DNA of 64,000 bases from an uncultured Pelagibacteraceae bacterium. GTDB lineage: Bacteria > Pseudomonadota > Alphaproteobacteria > Pelagibacterales > Pelagibacteraceae. Each line of letters begins with the position of its first letter. Positions within the stretch are counted from its first letter, which is position 1. Location of the stretch: NCBI GenBank assembly GCA_902555465.1, contig CACDSN010000005.1:1-64000 (forward strand). Direction: 5' to 3'. This document shows positions 40,289 to 50,059 of the stretch, in pieces. Below the pieces are notes generated by a model. The model was given only the letters and a program-made list of their open reading frames with translations, made no database searches and was not told where the DNA came from. Made by a program: the position numbers and the translations under genes.

Positions 40289-41086
40289 ATGGACTCTAAA
40301 AGTTATCGAACATACTCAAATTTTTTGAAATCTTTATCATTCAAATTAACAAGATTTTACTACAAAAAATTAGATAAAAACTTTGTTGTTTATAACAAGC
40401 TTAAAGGAAAAGGATATGACCCAGTAACAACATCTGACAAAGCTTTCGAAAAATTCATTAGAAAAGAAATAAAAAAAAGATTTCCGACTCACCAAATTAT
40501 TGGTGAAGAGTTTGGCAAAAGTAAAAATAAAAGTAAATTTTCATGGATCATTGATCCAATTGATGGTACGAGATCTTACGTTTCAGGTAACCCAACATGG
40601 AGTAATTTGATATCACTAAATTATAATAGAATTCCAGTTATTGGTCTGGCAAATTTTCCTAAATTAAAAAAATTTTATATAAATATAAATAAAACTACTG
40701 CCTATGTTTATGAAAATAAAAAAAAAAGAAGACTAAAAGTAAACAAAAAAATTAATTTTAAAAATATAAAACTTGCTGCAGCATTTCATGGATGGCTACC
40801 AATACAAAAACAATTAAAAATTAAAAAATTTTTAAATAAAATGCAATTTCCATGCTTTGATGCATTAACATATGCTCAGCTTGCTGAAGGAAGAATTGAT
40901 GTCGTTGTTCAATGTGCAAATAAAATTTGGGACATTCATCCTTTAATACCAATTATTAATGCAGCAGGGGGAATCGTTTCGACTTGGGATAATAAAAATC
41001 CGGTATTAGCTGGGAATATCGTAGTTTCAAATAATAAAGTTAATCATTTAAAAATTTTGAAGCTTCTTAAACCAGCTTTAAAATGA
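40289..41086 (+). CDS. Inositol monophosphatase family protein (histidinol-phosphatase HisN-like)
   Basis: DPVTTSDKAFEKFIRKEI; IIGEEFG; WIIDPIDGTRSYVSG; WDIHPLIPIINAAGG. Confidence 0.88.
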   Translation: MDSKSYRTYSNFLKSLSFKLTRFYYKKLDKNFVVYNKLKGKGYDPVTTSDKAFEKFIRKEIKKRFPTHQIIGEEFGKSKNKSKFSWIIDPIDGTRSYVSGNPTWSNLISLNYNRIPVIGLANFPKLKKFYININKTTAYVYENKKKRRLKVNKKINFKNIKLAAAFHGWLPIQKQLKIKKFLNKMQFPCFDALTYAQLAEGRIDVVVQCANKIWDIHPLIPIINAAGGIVSTWDNKNPVLAGNIVVSNNKVNHLKILKLLKPALK

Positions 41087-41805
41087 AAAACGTAATAATT
41101 TTACAACATATCAAAATAGAAGACCCAGGCTACATAAAAGATTTGATGATTAAAGATAAAGTAAATTTAACTACTATAGAATTAGATGAAGGAGAAAAAA
41201 TCCCTAAAAATCTTAATAACTTTGATGCAATGTTTTGTATGGGCGGTCCAATGGATACTTGGATGGAAAAAGATTATCCATGGTTAATAGAAGAAAAAAA
41301 AAGAATAAGAGAATTTGTCGTAGAATTAAAAAAACCATATTTAGGTTTCTGTTTAGGTTGTCAATTACTTGGGGAAGTTATTGGTGGTCAAGTTACAAGA
41401 TCTGAACCATCTGAGATAGGAATTTTAGATATAGAATTTATTGAAAATAAAAATAAGGATAATTTATTTTCTTCATTCCCAAATCAAATTAAATCACTTC
41501 AGTGGCATTCTTATGAAGTGCAAAATTTAGAAAATAATAAAGATGTTACATTAATAGCATCTTCAGCAGTCACTAAATATCAAATTTTTAAATATCAAAA
41601 TCATGCTTACGGAATCCAATTTCATATAGAAATAAAAGATACAACTGTCAATGAATGGGGTTGCGTGCCAGAGTACAAGTCTGCATTGGAAAAACAACTT
41701 GGATCTGGAGCTCTAGATAAATTTGATAAGGCTGCTAAAGAAAATATAGCAGATATGAATAAATATTCTGAGGTTTTATACAAAAATTTCAAACAATTAG
41801 CTTAA
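41083..41805 (+). CDS. Class I glutamine amidotransferase
   Basis: MFCMGGPMDTW; YLGFCLGCQLLGEVIGG; GIQFHIE. Confidence 0.9.
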   Translation: MKNVIILQHIKIEDPGYIKDLMIKDKVNLTTIELDEGEKIPKNLNNFDAMFCMGGPMDTWMEKDYPWLIEEKKRIREFVVELKKPYLGFCLGCQLLGEVIGGQVTRSEPSEIGILDIEFIENKNKDNLFSSFPNQIKSLQWHSYEVQNLENNKDVTLIASSAVTKYQIFKYQNHAYGIQFHIEIKDTTVNEWGCVPEYKSALEKQLGSGALDKFDKAAKENIADMNKYSEVLYKNFKQLA

Positions 41806-41869
41806 TAAATCATCTTTCCTTTTCAAAAATTTATAACTACACTTAAAAAAAAAAATATTGGAGGGGAAA

Positions 41870-43429
41870 ATGAATTTTAGATCTTTATCAAAAATTCTTT
41901 TGGCTGTTTTATTAATTTTTGCAACAAATACTTCATTTGCAAAAACAATTAAATGGTCAATGCAAGGAGATAGTTTAACACTAGATCCACATGCACAAAA
42001 CGAAGGTCCAACAACTCAAGTATCAAGACAAGTTTATGAAGCGCTAGTTACTAGAGGTTTAGATATGTCAATTGGACCACAATTAGCAACTAAATGGAAA
42101 GCTGTTGATCCAAATACATGGTACTTTTTCTTGAGAGAAGATGTTAAGTTTTCTAATGGTCAACAAATGACTTCTGAAGATGTTGTATTTAGTATTTTAA
42201 GAGCAAAGCAACCAACATCTGATTTTAAAGAATATATTAGTACTATTTCATCAGTTAAAGCTATCGATGATTATACAGTTCAAATTAAAACAAGTAAACC
42301 AAATCCTATTCTTTTGAACCAACTTTCAAATATATTTGTAATGTCCAAACAATGGTCAAATGAAAATTTTGCTACAGCTCCACAAAACTGGGATGCTGGA
42401 CAAGAAACATTTTCTGCAGTCAATGCTATGGGTACTGGTCCATTTAAAATTACTTTAAGAGAACCAAATACAAAAACTGTTTTCAAAAAGAATAAAAAAT
42501 GGTGGGGTGATGTAGAACATAACATAACTGAAATACAATTGCTTCCAATAAAAAATGCCGCGACAAGAGTTGCTGCTTTATTATCAGGAGAAATTGATAT
42601 TGTTACTGACGCTCCAGTACAAGACTTGAATAGAATATCTTCATCTGCTGGTCACAAGGTTGAGAGTACTCCACAAATGAGAACAATATTCCTTGGAATG
42701 GACCAAGCTGCTGATCAATTAAGATCTGGTAATACCGGCGATAATCCATTTAAGAAAAAACAGGTGAGACAAGCTCTTTACCAAGCAATTGATATTGAGG
42801 CTATCAAGAAAAAAGTTATGAGAGGTTTAAGTGAACCTGCGGGAATAATAACTTTCCCAGGAGTTACAGGTTATACAAAAGCACTTGATAAAAGACTTCC
42901 ATATGACATTGATGCTGCAAAACAATTGTTAGCAGACGCAGGTTATCCTGATGGTTTTGAAGTTGAATTAAGATGTCCAAATGACAGATATGTAAATGAC
43001 GAAGCTATTTGTACAGCTGTTGTTGGTATGCTTGGAAAAATAGGTGTTAAAGTAAATCTATTTGCTCAAACAAAAAGTAAACACTTTAAAGAACTTAAAG
43101 ACGACCAAGGTGATTTTTATATGCTAGGTTGGGGTGTTCCTACTTTAGACAGTCACTATGTTTTCCATTACTTATACGAATCTGGAGCTAGCTGGAATAA
43201 AGTTAACTTTAGTAATGCAGATGTTGATGCTGCTATTAGAGTTATGGAAGGTGAAGTCGATCTAGAGAAGAGAAATGCTGCAATTGCAAAAGCTTGGGAA
43301 ATTGTTAAAGATGATATTTCATATCTTCCTTTACACCACCAAGTAATTTCTTGGGCATCTAAATCAAATGTTGATGTTCCTATAAGACCTAATAATGAAC
43401 CATTATTTAGGTTTTCTAGAGTAAATTAA
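41870..43429 (+). CDS. ABC transporter substrate-binding protein (family 5, oligopeptide type)
   Basis: Signal peptide; DSLTLDPHAQNEGPT; GTGPFKITLREPN; start at ATG 41870 with GGAGGGG, not TTG 41858. Confidence 0.93.
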   Translation: MNFRSLSKILLAVLLIFATNTSFAKTIKWSMQGDSLTLDPHAQNEGPTTQVSRQVYEALVTRGLDMSIGPQLATKWKAVDPNTWYFFLREDVKFSNGQQMTSEDVVFSILRAKQPTSDFKEYISTISSVKAIDDYTVQIKTSKPNPILLNQLSNIFVMSKQWSNENFATAPQNWDAGQETFSAVNAMGTGPFKITLREPNTKTVFKKNKKWWGDVEHNITEIQLLPIKNAATRVAALLSGEIDIVTDAPVQDLNRISSSAGHKVESTPQMRTIFLGMDQAADQLRSGNTGDNPFKKKQVRQALYQAIDIEAIKKKVMRGLSEPAGIITFPGVTGYTKALDKRLPYDIDAAKQLLADAGYPDGFEVELRCPNDRYVNDEAICTAVVGMLGKIGVKVNLFAQTKSKHFKELKDDQGDFYMLGWGVPTLDSHYVFHYLYESGASWNKVNFSNADVDAAIRVMEGEVDLEKRNAAIAKAWEIVKDDISYLPLHHQVISWASKSNVDVPIRPNNEPLFRFSRVN

Positions 43430-43441
43430 ATATAAAATTTA

Positions 43442-43464
43442 CAAGCCCTTTTTAAAAGGGCTTG
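43442..43464 (+). terminator. Intergenic hairpin CAAGCCCTTTT-t-AAAAGGGCTTG
   Basis: 11-bp perfect inverted repeat, 12 bp after the binding-protein gene stop and upstream of the permease gene. Confidence 0.75.
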
Positions 43465-43483
43465 TAACTTAAGTTTTCATAAA

Positions 43484-44467
43484 TTGATTAAATATTTTTT
43501 CAAACGTCTGTTCCAGTCAGCAGTAGTTATGTTGATCGTTGCATTTGTTTCATTTTCATTATTTAATTTTGTTGGAGATCCTATTAATAATATGGTTGGA
43601 GAAGAAACCTCTGATGAAGAGAGATCTCAATTAAGAGAGTCATTAGGTTTAAATGATCCAGTTCATATACAATTTTCAAGATTTATAGTAAATGCCTCAC
43701 AAGGAGAATTTGGAATATCTTATCAACTTAGAAGACCCGTTTCAGAATTAATTACTGAAAGATTACCAGCAACAATAGAACTAGTTTTAATTTCTGCTTT
43801 AATTGCCCTTGTTTCAGGAACTTTACTCGGAGTTTATACGGGTATAAATCGAAAAGGATTTCTAAGTGATGCTATATTAGCAATCTCTTTATTAGGAGTT
43901 TCACTTCCTACTTTTGTAATCGGAATATTATTTATATATCTTTTTGCTGTTATACTTGGAGTTTTACCATCTTTTGGAAGAGGCGAGGTTGTAGATCTTG
44001 GTTTTTGGTCCACAGGCTTCCTAACTATAACAGGACTGAAAGCAATTATTTTGCCATCAGTCACTCTAAGCCTTTTTCAAATGACATACATTATAAGACT
44101 AGTCCGTGCAGAAATGATGGAAATACTACAAACCGATTATATTAAATTTGCTAAAGCTAGAGGATTAAGTGAAAAAAGTATTTATTATAAACATGCTTTA
44201 AAAAATGGATTAATTCCAGTAATTACAATTGCAGGGATTAATATTGGTACATTAATCGCATTTTCTATAATTACCGAAACTGTTTTTCAATGGCCAGGTA
44301 TGGGATTTTTATTTATTCAAGCTGTCCAGTTTGTTGATATTCCAATAATGTCGGCTTACCTTTTTTTTATTGCTTTTGTGTTCGTAATGATAAATTTTAT
44401 TGTTGATATCCTGTATTATTTCATTGATCCTCGTATCAGAGTAAAAGCGGAGGCAGCTAGTGGATAA
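43484..44467 (+). CDS. ABC transporter permease (DppB/OppB-like)
   Basis: IKYFFKRLFQSAVVMLIVAFVSFSLF; EAA motif region AKARGLSEKSIYYKHALKN; TTG start. Confidence 0.92.
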   Translation: MIKYFFKRLFQSAVVMLIVAFVSFSLFNFVGDPINNMVGEETSDEERSQLRESLGLNDPVHIQFSRFIVNASQGEFGISYQLRRPVSELITERLPATIELVLISALIALVSGTLLGVYTGINRKGFLSDAILAISLLGVSLPTFVIGILFIYLFAVILGVLPSFGRGEVVDLGFWSTGFLTITGLKAIILPSVTLSLFQMTYIIRLVRAEMMEILQTDYIKFAKARGLSEKSIYYKHALKNGLIPVITIAGINIGTLIAFSIITETVFQWPGMGFLFIQAVQFVDIPIMSAYLFFIAFVFVMINFIVDILYYFIDPRIRVKAEAASG

Positions 44468-45386
44468 CAATAAATCAAATTTATTAAACAGAATTAGAAA
44501 TAGCGATGTATATTTTAGTTTTAAAAAGTCACCAACAGCTATAATTTCTTCGATTATACTCGCTATAATATTCTTTTGCTCATTTTTTGTAGAGCTCGTA
44601 GTTCCTTATAATCCTTTTGACCCATCTTCATTATCTTTAATGGAGGCATTTACTCCTCCATCATGGACAGAGGATGGTCTTCCAAAATTTATACTTGGAA
44701 CAGATGGGCAAGGTAGAGATATGCTATCAACAATTCTTTATGGATCGAGAATTTCGTTAATTGTAGGTTTTTCAGCAATCATATTTAGTCTAATTTTAGG
44801 AGTAGGTCTGGGTTTAACAGCTGGATATTTTGGTGGTAAATATGAAATGTTTGTTATGAGACTAACAGATGTTCAGTTAACAGTTCCAAGTATTTTAATG
44901 GCTTTACTTGTTGATGGGATTGCAAGAGGAATAATTTCAAGAGAAATGCATGATGAGATGGCAATTTATGTTTTGATTTTTGCAATTGGAATTTCAGAAT
45001 GGCCTCAGTTTGCAAGAGTTTCAAGAGCAGCAACCCTTGTTGAAAAAAATAAAGATTATGTTTCTGCATCAACTATTATTGGAGTTTCAAATTTAGTTGT
45101 TATGTTCAAGCATATTTTACCAAATATAATGAGACCGATTTTAGTAATCGGAACAATTGGGCTTGCATTAGCAATTTTAGCTGAGGCAACTCTTAGTTTT
45201 CTTGGGGTAGGTGTACCTCCAACTACACCATCACTTGGAACATTGATAAGATTAGGTAACGATTTTTTATTTTCAGGCGAATGGTGGATAACTTTTTTTC
45301 CAGCAATATTTTTAGTATTGTTAGCCTTTTCAATTAATCTTTTAGGAGATTGGATGAGAGATACTCTAAATCCAAAATTAAACTAA
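44460..45386 (+). CDS. ABC transporter permease (DppC/OppC-like)
   Basis: LGTDGQGRDMLSTILYGSRISL; ILPNIMRPILVIGTIGLALAIL; GTG start overlapping the previous gene. Confidence 0.92.
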   Translation: MDNNKSNLLNRIRNSDVYFSFKKSPTAIISSIILAIIFFCSFFVELVVPYNPFDPSSLSLMEAFTPPSWTEDGLPKFILGTDGQGRDMLSTILYGSRISLIVGFSAIIFSLILGVGLGLTAGYFGGKYEMFVMRLTDVQLTVPSILMALLVDGIARGIISREMHDEMAIYVLIFAIGISEWPQFARVSRAATLVEKNKDYVSASTIIGVSNLVVMFKHILPNIMRPILVIGTIGLALAILAEATLSFLGVGVPPTTPSLGTLIRLGNDFLFSGEWWITFFPAIFLVLLAFSINLLGDWMRDTLNPKLN

Positions 45387-47068
45387 TGAGTTTTTTAAAA
45401 ATAAATAACCTTAGCGTTGATTATAAAATGAGAAGAGAAACGGTTCATGCTGCTAAAAATATAAATATTGAAGTTAGCAAAGGTGAAATTTTAGGTTTAG
45501 TAGGTGAATCTGGATCAGGAAAAAGCACAGTTGGAAACGCAATCATTAATTTAATCGACGAACCAGGTAAAGTTTCTAATGGAACAATTCAATTAGGAGA
45601 TATAAATATTCAAGAAGACCCTGAAAATATTATTAAATATAGAGGTAAAAAAATTGGTTTAATTTTTCAAGATCCTCAAACCTCTTTAAACCCAATTTTT
45701 ACAATTGGAGAACAGCTAATTGAAACAATTCAAACACATTTAAAATTAGATGCGGATCAAGCCAAATCTAAAGCGATAAATTTACTCAAAGAAGTAGGAA
45801 TAAAGGATGCAGAAAAAAGATTTAATAATTATCCTCATCAATTCTCAGGAGGGATGAGACAGAGAGTTGTTATTTCTTTGGCTTTATGCTGCGAACCTGA
45901 GTTACTAATTGCTGATGAGCCAACAACAGCTCTAGATGTTTCCATCCAATCTCAAATACTTGAGCTAATTAAAAAACTTACTCAAGAAAGAAATTTGGCA
46001 GTTATTTTAATCACACACGATATGGGTGTAATAGCAGAAACTACAGATAGGGTAGCTGTTATGAAAAATGGCAAACTTGTAGAAATAGGTTTAACAAAAG
46101 ATATTTTAACACAACCTAAAGAAACTTATACTAAAAGTCTAGTCAGTTCAGTACCACCAACAAATAAAAAAATATCTAGATTTATAATTGTAGAAAAAGA
46201 AAATCAGCTAATTAAAAACACCAATATTAAAATTTTGAATAGATGGACAAAGAAAGAAATTATTAAACAAGATTTAGTTGAAGTAAAAAATTTGTATAAA
46301 TCATTTGACGATAATTTTTTTTCTGATGATTCAAAAAATATAGTTATGGCTGTAAATGATGTTTCATTTAATATTATGGAAGGCGAGTCATTTGGTTTAG
46401 TAGGTGAAAGTGGAAGTGGCAAGTCAACAATTGCAAAAATGATTGTAAATTTATTCAAACCAAGTGAAGGAGATATATACTTTGATAAATCTTGCATTAC
46501 AAAAATTAATGACAATAGAGAAATGATGAAGTTCAGAAAACAAATTCAAATGATATTTCAAGATCCATATTCATCTTTAAATGGAAGGTTGAAAGTTGAA
46601 GATATAATTGCAGAACCAATTAAACTACATAATCCGTCAATCAAAAATATTGATTTAAAAAATTATATTTTTGATTTATTAGAGTCCGTAGAATTATCTA
46701 CAAATTCTGCAACCAGATACCCTCACGAATTTTCTGGTGGTCAAAGGCAAAGAATTTCAATAGCAAGAGCACTAGCTACACAGCCTAGGCTTTTAGTATG
46801 TGACGAGCCAACATCTGCTTTGGATGTAAGTATTCAAGCACAAATACTAAATTTATTAAAGGACCTGCAGGAACAATTAAATCTTACAATATTATTCATT
46901 AGCCATGATTTACCAGTAGTTCGACAAATGTGTGATAGAATTGGAGTTCTTAAAAATGGTAAATTATGTGAAATTTCTAATTCTGAAGAATTATTTGAAA
47001 ATCCTAAACATGAATATACAAAAGAGTTATTGAGACTTATGCCAAAAATAGAAACAATTTATAATTAA
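45386..47068 (+). CDS. ABC transporter ATP-binding protein, fused OppD-OppF type
   Basis: Two Walker A (GESGSGKST) and two signature motifs; start at the TAATG overlap, not 45350. Confidence 0.93.
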   Translation: MSFLKINNLSVDYKMRRETVHAAKNINIEVSKGEILGLVGESGSGKSTVGNAIINLIDEPGKVSNGTIQLGDINIQEDPENIIKYRGKKIGLIFQDPQTSLNPIFTIGEQLIETIQTHLKLDADQAKSKAINLLKEVGIKDAEKRFNNYPHQFSGGMRQRVVISLALCCEPELLIADEPTTALDVSIQSQILELIKKLTQERNLAVILITHDMGVIAETTDRVAVMKNGKLVEIGLTKDILTQPKETYTKSLVSSVPPTNKKISRFIIVEKENQLIKNTNIKILNRWTKKEIIKQDLVEVKNLYKSFDDNFFSDDSKNIVMAVNDVSFNIMEGESFGLVGESGSGKSTIAKMIVNLFKPSEGDIYFDKSCITKINDNREMMKFRKQIQMIFQDPYSSLNGRLKVEDIIAEPIKLHNPSIKNIDLKNYIFDLLESVELSTNSATRYPHEFSGGQRQRISIARALATQPRLLVCDEPTSALDVSIQAQILNLLKDLQEQLNLTILFISHDLPVVRQMCDRIGVLKNGKLCEISNSEELFENPKHEYTKELLRLMPKIETIYN

Positions 47069-47079
47069 AGGGGGGAATA

Positions 47080-47472
47080 ATGGCAATTTTTAAAATGGTA
47101 GAGGAAAGTTCAGCAACAGGGAAAGTAAAAGAAGTTTTTGAAGATATTAAAAGTTCAAGAGGAATAACAGAAATTCCAAATTTCTGGAAAATGTTAGCAA
47201 ACGATCCTGCCGAACTTGAAAGATCTTGGAATTCATTAAAACAAGTTATGAGAAAAGGTGCGCTCGATCCGATTACAAAAGAATTAATTTACGTTGCAGT
47301 TTCCATAACCAATAGTTGTGAGTATTGTACAAAATCTCACTCCTATGCTGCAAAAAAGAAAGGTGCTACAGATGAAATGCTAAAAGAAATGATAGCAGTT
47401 GTAGGACTAGCAAATAAAAATAATAAATTGGTAGATAGTTATCAAGTAGAAGTTGATGATAATTATAAGTAA
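47080..47472 (+). CDS. Carboxymuconolactone decarboxylase/AhpD-like protein
   Basis: NSCEYCTKSHSYAAKKKGATDEML (CxxC..H). Confidence 0.88.
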   Translation: MAIFKMVEESSATGKVKEVFEDIKSSRGITEIPNFWKMLANDPAELERSWNSLKQVMRKGALDPITKELIYVAVSITNSCEYCTKSHSYAAKKKGATDEMLKEMIAVVGLANKNNKLVDSYQVEVDDNYK

Positions 47473-47478
47473 TTTTAA

Positions 47479-47700
47479 TTACTTTGTTATTTTATCCACA
47501 AATTTTTCAACAATTGGGGCAACTAAAGTTGTTGCGATCATTGCAACTGGTAAACTTACCGACCAAGCTTTCAAAAATCTTGATACATATAATTCATCGT
47601 AACCAGTGTTAATATAAGTAATTATTAAGGTCATTAATAAACTCATTCCCAAACCCATAAAAAAAATAAATAATATTTTTGAGTATTTCTTAGGTACCAT
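47479..47700 (-). CDS. Small two-TM protein, DUF2798-like
   Basis: Two hydrophobic segments; FLKAWSVSLPVAMIATTLVAPIVEKFV. Confidence 0.7.
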   Translation of the reverse strand: MVPKKYSKILFIFFMGLGMSLLMTLIITYINTGYDELYVSRFLKAWSVSLPVAMIATTLVAPIVEKFVDKITK

Positions 47701-48035
47701 TAATTAACTTTTCCAAGATAATTAACCATTACAACACCTATGACTATAAGTGTTATACCAATAATGCCATAAATATTTGGTATTTGATTATATTTAAATA
47801 TTCCAAAAAGTGTTACTGCAGTAATAGTTAATCCACCATATGTAGCATAGGCAAAACCCACGGGTAAATTCATCATAGCTCTTGCTATGCAAAATATACA
47901 AAGAACTATTAGTACTGAGCATAAAAAAGCAGGACCAATTTTCGTAAATCCTTCGGTTGCTTTTAAATATCCGTTAGCAGTTATCCCTAGAATAATTGCT
48001 AAAAAAAGATAAATGTATCCTGAAAAAGAGTTCAT
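47700..48035 (-). CDS. SMR family small multidrug-resistance-type transporter
   Basis: Four-TM ~111 aa protein; ATYGGLTITAVTLFGIFKYNQIPNIYGIIGITLIVIGVVMVNYLG. Confidence 0.85.
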   Translation of the reverse strand: MNSFSGYIYLFLAIILGITANGYLKATEGFTKIGPAFLCSVLIVLCIFCIARAMMNLPVGFAYATYGGLTITAVTLFGIFKYNQIPNIYGIIGITLIVIGVVMVNYLGKVN

Positions 48036-48036
48036 T

Positions 48037-48372
48037 CTAATTATTTTTTCCTAATATATTAACAATCAGGACTCCTGTGATAATTAATACTAAACCTATT
48101 ATTGTAAAAATATTAGGTATTTGATTAAATTTTAAAACACCTACAAGTGATGTGGCCAAAATACATAATCCTGCAAACGAAGCGTAGGTTATACCAACAG
48201 GTATTGTTTTCATAACAATTGATAAAGAATACATACATCCAACAATAGTAATCGCAGTTATTACACTAGGAATTAATAAAGAAAAACCCTCAGCACTTTT
48301 TGCAAAACTATTTGAAGCTGTTCCCAAAATTACTGCAATTATTAAGATTATATAAGCTGTTATATTACCCAT
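48037..48372 (-). CDS. SMR family small multidrug-resistance-type transporter (tandem paralog)
   Basis: Same length and plan as its neighbour; IPVGITYASFAGLCILATSLVGVLKFNQIPNIFTIIGLVLIITGVLIVN. Confidence 0.85.
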   Translation of the reverse strand: MGNITAYIILIIAVILGTASNSFAKSAEGFSLLIPSVITAITIVGCMYSLSIVMKTIPVGITYASFAGLCILATSLVGVLKFNQIPNIFTIIGLVLIITGVLIVNILGKNN

Positions 48373-48961
48373 TTTTTTTCGACCATATTATAGCATCTTC
48401 CATTCTATCATCTCCCCAGAAGATTTCACTATTAACTATGAACGAAGGGCTTCCAAAAACTTTACTTCTACGAGCACGGTCTGTATTTGCTAAAAATTCT
48501 TTATTAATTTCGTCGGAATTTGCGATGTTAATAATTTTATCTTTTTCTAAGCTTAATTCAGAACATATTTCAGAGATATTTGGTTCAGTGGCAGGTTCTT
48601 TACCGTCTAGAAACCATCTTTTATAAGTAAGTTTTATATAATCAATTCCCCAGCCCTCTTTTAATCCAATAATTGCAAGTTTGTTTGCTAGATCAAATTG
48701 AGTTAAAGGGTAAGGCACAGGTGTTTTTGCTGAAAAACCATATCCCTCAGCCCTTCTTTCAATGTCTCTCCACATGTAATCAACTTTATTTTTTTTATCA
48801 TCTGGAAAAGGGTGATTATTCATCTCATTCATTATTATTCTAACACTAAATGGAATCCATTTAAATTTTACCTGATGTTTTTTTTCAACATCAAGAATTC
48901 TTGTAACAGTAAGATAAGTATAAGTACTACCTATAGAAAAATAAAAATCAATACTATTCAC
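48365..48961 (-). CDS. DsbA-fold / 2-hydroxychromene-2-carboxylate isomerase family protein
   Basis: IDFYFSIGSTYTYLTVTRI; RARRSKVFGSPSFIVNSEIFWGDDRM. Confidence 0.85.
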   Translation of the reverse strand: MNSIDFYFSIGSTYTYLTVTRILDVEKKHQVKFKWIPFSVRIIMNEMNNHPFPDDKKNKVDYMWRDIERRAEGYGFSAKTPVPYPLTQFDLANKLAIIGLKEGWGIDYIKLTYKRWFLDGKEPATEPNISEICSELSLEKDKIINIANSDEINKEFLANTDRARRSKVFGSPSFIVNSEIFWGDDRMEDAIIWSKKNG

Positions 48962-49282
48962 TTATTTCGGCATTGGTGTGGCGCCAGTTTCTAAACTAAC
49001 AATTTTTCCATTATTATATTTATAAACTGCCATTACTGCCTCAACGTTTCCATCATCGAAAGTAACGAATGCATGGTGTATTCCAACTTCATCATTTTCG
49101 TAAACAATTCTAACTTTATCTTGTTTAATATCACCACTCATAGCCCATTTAATAACATCACCTTTAGTTAAGACATTACCAGACTTATGCATTGTGAATT
49201 TAAAATCATTATGCAAAAGTTCATTCATCGCTGCCTCATCTTTATTTTTCATTGCAGCACTGTATTTTTCTAATATAGACAT
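48962..49282 (-). CDS. SnoaL/NTF2-like protein
   Basis: SILEKYSAAMKNKDEAAMNELLHNDFKFTMHKSG. Confidence 0.65.
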   Translation of the reverse strand: MSILEKYSAAMKNKDEAAMNELLHNDFKFTMHKSGNVLTKGDVIKWAMSGDIKQDKVRIVYENDEVGIHHAFVTFDDGNVEAVMAVYKYNNGKIVSLETGATPMPK

Positions 49283-49304
49283 ATTATTCCTTTCAATTAA
49301 ATAA

Positions 49305-49589
49305 TTACTTAATTTTAGTTAAATTGTATATTGAGTAACTATCTAATACCTCATCCATTACTGGTTTTGATACTTCTGTACCCTCGATAAATTTATGAAG
49401 TGCAGCTTCGTCTATACAAAAAATTTTAAACATTACTGTACTTTTGTCAGGTGTCACAGTTCCTATTGTTTTTTCCACGACTGCTACCTTTGCTCTTTCT
49501 GCCAGTCCCTCAGGAGATTGCATAAATCCCATAAATTTCTCAAAAGTACCTTCTTTTAATTTTGCTACTACCAACATTTCTTTTTCCAT
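49305..49589 (-). CDS. Small hypothetical protein (94 aa)
   Basis: AAGGAGG ribosome site upstream of ATG; compact alpha/beta pattern. Confidence 0.6.
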   Translation of the reverse strand: MEKEMLVVAKLKEGTFEKFMGFMQSPEGLAERAKVAVVEKTIGTVTPDKSTVMFKIFCIDEAALHKFIEGTEVSKPVMDEVLDSYSIYNLTKIK

Positions 49590-49603
49590 TTTTTCCTCCT
49601 TAC

Positions 49604-49978
49604 TTAATAAAGTGTTTGTATTACTTTTTTAACTTTCTCTTCACCATTTGGCACAAGCTTGTTTACAAAAGAATGACAAGCATTTGTTTTTACTTCATCA
49701 TATTTAGAACCATAGTGTTTATCTACTCCTTTATTAACGCCGTCATCCCACTCTTTTTCATTTATACCAATTTCTAATGCATAAGTTTTTAATACTTTTA
49801 CAGATGCCATTGATTTTTCTTTCATGCTATACTCAAACGTTTCACCACTTGGCAGAAAATAGTTTGCCATGTAAATTCCACTACAATCGTATGCTTTATC
49901 TTTGTCAGCACTGCTCATACCTGCTTTAGCTATAGTAGAGATCATTAATATCGATAAAATATAAACAATTTTTTTCAT
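49604..49978 (-). CDS. Secreted hypothetical protein
   Basis: Signal peptide MKKIVYILSILMISTIAKAG; two Cys (DCSGIY, NACHSF). Confidence 0.65.
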   Translation of the reverse strand: MKKIVYILSILMISTIAKAGMSSADKDKAYDCSGIYMANYFLPSGETFEYSMKEKSMASVKVLKTYALEIGINEKEWDDGVNKGVDKHYGSKYDEVKTNACHSFVNKLVPNGEEKVKKVIQTLY

Positions 49979-50059
49979 AATTTTTTCCTCTTTATTGAAT
50001 AATATTTAATAATTTTAAGTTAATTGATAATGCTTTTAGAACAAATCAGCTATGCGTGA

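Noticed and set aside
46204-46515. 103-aa minus-strand ORF in the fused ABC ATPase gene
   Set aside because: Covers the linker and Walker A region of a clear CDS; antisense artefact.
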